Made by a program: the position numbers and the translations under genes. 64,000 nt of DNA from Undibacterium piscinae (GTDB taxonomy: Bacteria; Pseudomonadota; Gammaproteobacteria; Burkholderiales; Burkholderiaceae_D). The DNA lies in the NCBI GenBank assembly GCA_003970805.2, contig CP051152.1:2232001-2296000 (forward strand), written 5' to 3'. The notes under the pieces are model-generated. The model worked only from the letters and a program-made list of their open reading frames with translations, was not told the DNA's origin and searched no databases. Of this stretch, positions 59,901 through 64,000 are shown piece after piece (the first letter of the stretch is position 1; every line of letters begins with the position of its first letter).

Positions 59901-61841
59901 CTATGTTAATCGCTTCAGAACAAAATAAATAATTTTAATTCGTTGACCAGTACGAGCGAAGGTTCTAAATTCGATTTTTTCCATATTAAAAACACTATCT
60001 ATTGAGAAAAAACCGCTAACTTTTCCCTCCTTAGCATCAGTACCTAACAAGGTTCCGTTTTGTAGTACTTTTGCTTGCTCGGGCAAAGCGATAGCGAGAT
60101 CCCAGTCACCAACTACGTCAGATTTACGTTGATCGCTAACATATTCAATCTCAAAAAAATAGTTTCCAGATGGAAGTTTCTCATACGGGCCAAATGATAG
60201 TGCCCCTGGCTTACTATTTCTTTCATTCTCGATTTCACATTTCGAAGTATAGTTCCCACTCACTGTTGGTAAGTTACATCCTAACCATTTATAAGAATCA
60301 CCAGGGATATTAATTTTTCGAGTTCGAAAATTGTTTTTACCGTATATTAGTAAGTCTCGATTACCGCAAGTAATTGTTTTTTGGGGCACTCCAATTACTA
60401 TGTTAATTTGCTCAATTGATTTTTTGAACAATTTGGCATCTTTTGAAACAATGGCAAAATCATAATTATTTTTAAAGAATGTTTTAGAAGTAATCCACCT
60501 CATTTCGTTAAGATCGTCCCAATACTGCGCCAACGTAACCCCAGACTTGCTGAAGGCCTGTATGTATTTCGCATCCCAGTATTGTGCAATACCGTTACTC
60601 AAATTTTCTTCACTGATCGCCCTGTCGAGACATGATATATCTTTCGGATAAAAATCATCTGAAACCTCATTATTTCTTGCGATAGAAAGAGCGTTAAGAC
60701 AAAGATAAACTGAAATTACGATAGATATTGAACAATAAAAATAGAAAAATTTATTCTTTAGCATGTAAGCACAAACAATTGTGCCAATAATTATTGGCCA
60801 TATGAAGGTCGCAATATAATATCTAGGTGGGAGTTGTGCTTGGTTCGTAACTAGCAAAGCTACGAATAACATTGATAAAATTGAAAAAAATACAAATATA
60901 ATAATCTGAATAAGTTGCTTTGAGATATTAAAAAGAAAGCGCTTTTTTAATAAGTACATAAAACATAAGACACTAAATGCGAGGTAAAAAATAAAAGCAA
61001 CTCCAAAAAATGGAGTTTTTACAATTACTTGATTAAATATAGAAAGTATAGTGGAAAAATTAACGTCGATTTTTTCGATACCTATTACAATTGAATACCT
61101 TGTATTATGTTCAATTAAATTAGGATACAAAACTAACCCAAGTATTCCGAAGGGCAATGGAATAGTTGCCGGAAGATAATTTCTAAACTGTTTTTCGTGG
61201 AAAATAATGTTTATTAATAAAACGGAGAAAAAAACTGGTATTAGAGTCTGGACTACAAATAGTGTGTCTGAAAGTGACGATAAAAATGTCAGTATTGATT
61301 GAATCGATAAAATTAATGCTCTATGACTATTTGTTTTACATTTTGGGTAGAGTAAGAGCAGTAGGATGAATATCATACTAGAAATAAACGCGCCGAAATG
61401 AAAAGCGCTAAAAAGCATCAATATGAAAGGCTCACCAGCATTTAAAGATAGCCAAGTCATCAATATAGTAACTAACGTGGAAGTAAAAAGAGCACTTTTT
61501 TTTTCGAGTTGCCGCGAAATCAGATATGTGAAAACAAACATAATTGATGTCTGAATGATTGCAAAAATAACAATCCTACTGTAAATATTTTCGCCGACAT
61601 AATGACTCACCAGAAATACTAAGTAATCTGGAAAAAAATATGGTGCTGGCGTTAAATACCAATCTCTTATATTTCCACCGAAATCAAATAAATTTTGAAA
61701 TAATAATGGTAGGAAAACGGCATCTGAATTAAAAAGATCTTTTAAGGCTGGGTCTTTTGCTAAATATGAAATTACTATTGATCCTGCTGCGACAACTAAA
61801 AAAATAGGTGCTGTAAAAAGTCGAATACTAAATAATGACAT
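59901..61841 (-). CDS. Large membrane protein, GT-C-like, with shared C-terminal domain
   Basis: 646 residues; about eleven membrane helices up to residue 385. The first loop 'ALKDLFNSDAVFLPLLFQN' has an Asp where GT-C enzymes put the catalytic residue, and 'DWYLTPAPYFFPDYLVFL' follows. Residues about 390-515 are soluble; residues 517-646 ('YKWLGCNLPT...FGPYEKLPSG...GDWDLAIALP...') form a domain repeated in the gene at 62895 with about 56 of 130 positions identical by hand count, no gaps. Two Cys in it probably pair in the periplasm. Very AT-rich. Abuts the SDR gene stop. Confidence 0.7.
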   Translation of the reverse strand: MSLFSIRLFTAPIFLVVAAGSIVISYLAKDPALKDLFNSDAVFLPLLFQNLFDFGGNIRDWYLTPAPYFFPDYLVFLVSHYVGENIYSRIVIFAIIQTSIMFVFTYLISRQLEKKSALFTSTLVTILMTWLSLNAGEPFILMLFSAFHFGAFISSMIFILLLLLYPKCKTNSHRALILSIQSILTFLSSLSDTLFVVQTLIPVFFSVLLINIIFHEKQFRNYLPATIPLPFGILGLVLYPNLIEHNTRYSIVIGIEKIDVNFSTILSIFNQVIVKTPFFGVAFIFYLAFSVLCFMYLLKKRFLFNISKQLIQIIIFVFFSILSMLFVALLVTNQAQLPPRYYIATFIWPIIIGTIVCAYMLKNKFFYFYCSISIVISVYLCLNALSIARNNEVSDDFYPKDISCLDRAISEENLSNGIAQYWDAKYIQAFSKSGVTLAQYWDDLNEMRWITSKTFFKNNYDFAIVSKDAKLFKKSIEQINIVIGVPQKTITCGNRDLLIYGKNNFRTRKINIPGDSYKWLGCNLPTVSGNYTSKCEIENERNSKPGALSFGPYEKLPSGNYFFEIEYVSDQRKSDVVGDWDLAIALPEQAKVLQNGTLLGTDAKEGKVSGFFSIDSVFNMEKIEFRTFARTGQRIKIIYFVLKRLT

Positions 61842-62594
61842 TTAAATATCAATCTTATTAAAAATAAATGATGGTATATGGGCAATTACAAACATGATGA
61901 ACTTCCATTTACTAGGAACATATGCAACAGATTGACCTCGCTCAATTGCCACCACAATCTTCCTTGCCACGTCTTCTACCGATGCCAGCTTTACCCCTTG
62001 CCCCTTAAGGTGTGCAGTCATAGGGGTATCAGTTGGCCCGGGTTTTATCAGTACTACCTTGACTCCAGTACTGGCAAATCGGTGCTGTAATCCTTGCGCA
62101 TAACGAGTTACCAAACCTTTCGCTGCACCATAAACATAGTTGGATTTACGTCCCCGGTCACCGGCAACTGATCCGATCAGAGCAATAGTCCCATGGTCGG
62201 CTTTTGCCATGTGTTTCGCGAATGCCTCTGCATAGAGTACTGGCGATAATCCATTTACCTCCAACGCTTCCCGACAAGCCTGCAAGTCATCTTGACATTG
62301 TGTTTGCTCTGGTAAGGAGCCATGCGCGATCAAGACAATGTCTACCCTTCCCTGCGCAACAATACCGTCCACAGTGGCTTGAATGGCAGTTTCATCAAGG
62401 AACTCAGCCTGCAATATCTGGATTTCCGATTGCGGACTACGAACCTTAAGGTCGGCAGCAACTCGTTCAATACGGGTTGCATCACGCCCAACAAGTATCA
62501 TGTCTACTGACCTGTCTTGAATCCACAGTCGTGCACAATTCTCGGCAATAGCAGATGTTGCTCCTACAATAACAATTTTATCTCTATATTTCAT
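61842..62594 (-). CDS. Short-chain dehydrogenase/reductase, DprE2-like
   Basis: 250 residues from ATG 62594; an upstream ATG at 62639 adds 15 unlike residues. 'DKIVIVGATSAIAENCARLW' is the cofactor loop, 'VDIVLIAHGSLPEQ' and 'ALIGSVAGDRGRKSNYVYGA' carry Ser and Tyr, with Lys in 'AAKGLVTRYAQGL'. The 'GATSAIAENCAR' start and C-terminal membrane-leaning helix resemble decaprenylphosphoryl-ketoarabinose reductases (DprE2). The usual oxidase partner DprE1 is not in the window. Its stop abuts the ATG of the following membrane protein. Confidence 0.8.
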   Translation of the reverse strand: MKYRDKIVIVGATSAIAENCARLWIQDRSVDMILVGRDATRIERVAADLKVRSPQSEIQILQAEFLDETAIQATVDGIVAQGRVDIVLIAHGSLPEQTQCQDDLQACREALEVNGLSPVLYAEAFAKHMAKADHGTIALIGSVAGDRGRKSNYVYGAAKGLVTRYAQGLQHRFASTGVKVVLIKPGPTDTPMTAHLKGQGVKLASVEDVARKIVVAIERGQSVAYVPSKWKFIMFVIAHIPSFIFNKIDI

Positions 62595-62894
62595 TCTAAT
62601 TTTCCATAAAGCCATGCAGGAGCATTGGGTTTTGCTCACCTTGGCGTAATATATTAACGATGCATTGGTCGTTGATCGACAGTTTTAAGCAGGTATCGAT
62701 ATATACGAACATTGTTGACAAGATAAATGAAATCGACACCCATTCTTCCTAATTGCAAAAAAACATCGTGCAATGAGATGCGCTATATAAACAAAAAAAC
62801 AATGTCTCGATATTTTTAATCGGATGAAAGCAATAACTTGAAGCAGTCTCTGTAAGTTAATTTTTTTCTAGAGTTGATGCAAAAAAATACAATT

Positions 62895-64000
62895 TTATTC
62901 CAATCGATTAATTTTAAGATAATTGACTTTCATCGCTGCATCTGCATCCACTATAATTCTGATCTGAATCATCTCATTTTCGAAGGCAGTATCTATATTA
63001 AAAGAGCCTTTGATTAGTCCTAACTCATTTTCTGTGCCGAGTATTTTTCCTTTTTCGAGAAACTTAATATCATCGCGCAAGGATACATCGACATCCCATT
63101 CGCCCGCAGTATCTGTTTTAAGTTTGGAACTAACATACTCAACCTCAAACGAATATTTTCCTCTCTTAAGCCGCTCATAGGGCCCAAAGGCAAGAAAACC
63201 GGATTTAGCTAAAGCGGTAGTTTCGATTTCACAAGATTTGGTATATTTCCCAATAATTGTGGATAACTTACATCCACGCCATTTATAAACAGACCCAATT
63301 GTGTCAAATTTGCCATTGCTAGATGGAATGGAAGGCACAGAAAGAAGAAAAAGACAGAAGATAACTAGAAAAACCGAAGAACTTACCAATGACGTAATCA
63401 AAATCGGCAATTTATCTTTCGAATATACGCATCTTGATTTCCAAATGTCATCAATAATATACGCGAATAACGCCAACGATAATACAGCATGTAGATTGAC
63501 GGGCAATGCATGCCGAGCAACCTCCATTGCGTCAGCATGGTAAGCAATAAATGCCAGTGGAAAGCAAAGACCAATAAAACCGAGACCAATCGCAAATTTT
63601 ATTCGTGCATTTCTATGTCCAGCATATAGCGCGACACCCAACATGACTGACAGCAAGAAAAAATCCAAGAAATAAAGAGATATATACGGAAGTCGTATAT
63701 TAATAATCCCCTTAAAATTTTCCGGAGCATAACTTCCAAACAGATAATTATACGGTTGAAAAATTTCATTGACACTGCGCCATAACTGTCCAAATGTATA
63801 GCGCGGGTTCTCAATAAGCAACTTAACGTACGTGGTTTTCCCGTCCATTCGAAGCCAGTGACGGAATTCACTCAATTTCGGATCAGTATAAAAAGCATGT
63901 TCGTTTTCATGTCCATAGAAATCAGTCATTTGCATAAGAGCTTCATTTTTTGGCATCCCATGAGCTTCATAGAATTTGACGAAATTTTCGTTTGGTAAAA
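62895..64000 (-). CDS. Membrane protein with shared C-terminal domain, 5' end outside window
   Basis: The frame is open to the right edge ('NENFVKFYEAHG' precedes the first internal Met at 63956), so the N-terminus is missing. The visible 368 residues start in a soluble loop ('LSEFRHWLRMDGKTTYVKLL' resembles loops of GT-C-like proteins), then about five membrane helices, then the 130-residue C-terminal domain shared with the 59901-61841 protein ('YKWRGCKLST...FGPYERLKRG...GEWDVDVSLR...'). The two domains keep both cysteines and the FGPYE and W-D motifs. The 255-bp gap to the SDR gene shows no further gene. Confidence 0.72.
   Translation of the reverse strand, partial: LPNENFVKFYEAHGMPKNEALMQMTDFYGHENEHAFYTDPKLSEFRHWLRMDGKTTYVKLLIENPRYTFGQLWRSVNEIFQPYNYLFGSYAPENFKGIINIRLPYISLYFLDFFLLSVMLGVALYAGHRNARIKFAIGLGFIGLCFPLAFIAYHADAMEVARHALPVNLHAVLSLALFAYIIDDIWKSRCVYSKDKLPILITSLVSSSVFLVIFCLFLLSVPSIPSSNGKFDTIGSVYKWRGCKLSTIIGKYTKSCEIETTALAKSGFLAFGPYERLKRGKYSFEVEYVSSKLKTDTAGEWDVDVSLRDDIKFLEKGKILGTENELGLIKGSFNIDTAFENEMIQIRIIVDADAAMKVNYLKINRLE

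Overview
The window looks like chromosome of a betaproteobacterium, order Burkholderiales, most likely Oxalobacteraceae (Undibacterium/Janthinobacterium-like). This is inferred from protein families and gene order (argB - pyrimidine 5'-nucleotidase - slmA; mreBCD-mrdA-rodA-rlpA; gatCAB; rmlBDAC) and not from any rRNA, since none is present. No tRNA, rRNA, CRISPR array or intact mobile element was seen.

1-18 kb is housekeeping and signalling. It holds a YfiR-family protein (cut by the window edge) overlapping a TonB-dependent receptor, a fused pabB-pabC folate gene, a CHASE8-like GGDEF protein, slmA, a HAD nucleotidase, argB, a sigma factor with a zinc-finger partner and a CWC protein, folE plus a BLUF photosensor, the conserved dolP-diaA-yraN / rsmI neighbourhood, and the start of the cell-wall elongation operon read as mreB-mreC-mreD-mrdA-rodA-rlpA on the minus strand. 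Four genes here (TonB receptor, pabBC, rlpA, mrdA) are each split by a frameshift compatible with a one-base change in an A/T run of 6-8. Since mrdA and rodA are normally important for rod shape, base-calling error is the simplest explanation, but genuine slippage is not excluded.

21-39 kb carries gatC-gatA-(unknown secreted protein)-gatB, pyrE, a small periplasmic protein with a duplicated motif, a chemoreceptor, a B12-binding radical SAM protein, a CsoR/FrmR-type regulator, a solute-binding protein, a MASE1-PAS-PAS-GGDEF-EAL protein, a lone glycosyltransferase, a DyP peroxidase, a one-domain asparaginase and two unknown proteins.

40-64 kb is a surface-polysaccharide region that becomes clearly AT-richer rightwards. 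rmlBDAC makes dTDP-L-rhamnose; ugd and a UDP-glucuronate decarboxylase make UDP-xylose; gmd and rmd make GDP-D-rhamnose. Around them are glycosyltransferases, a GtrA-type protein, two large polytopic GT-C-like proteins and a Wzx-type flippase. Between rmlC and ugd lies about 2.5 kb of wreckage: a frameshifted manC C-terminal fragment, a broken Wzm-type ABC permease and a glycosyltransferase that has lost its front. This points to a former ABC-transporter-dependent polysaccharide locus overwritten by a Wzx-type one. An IS30-family remnant marks the right side of the flippase cluster. Beyond it, on the minus strand, are an SDR and two membrane proteins that share a 130-residue C-terminal domain, the most novel-looking item in the window.
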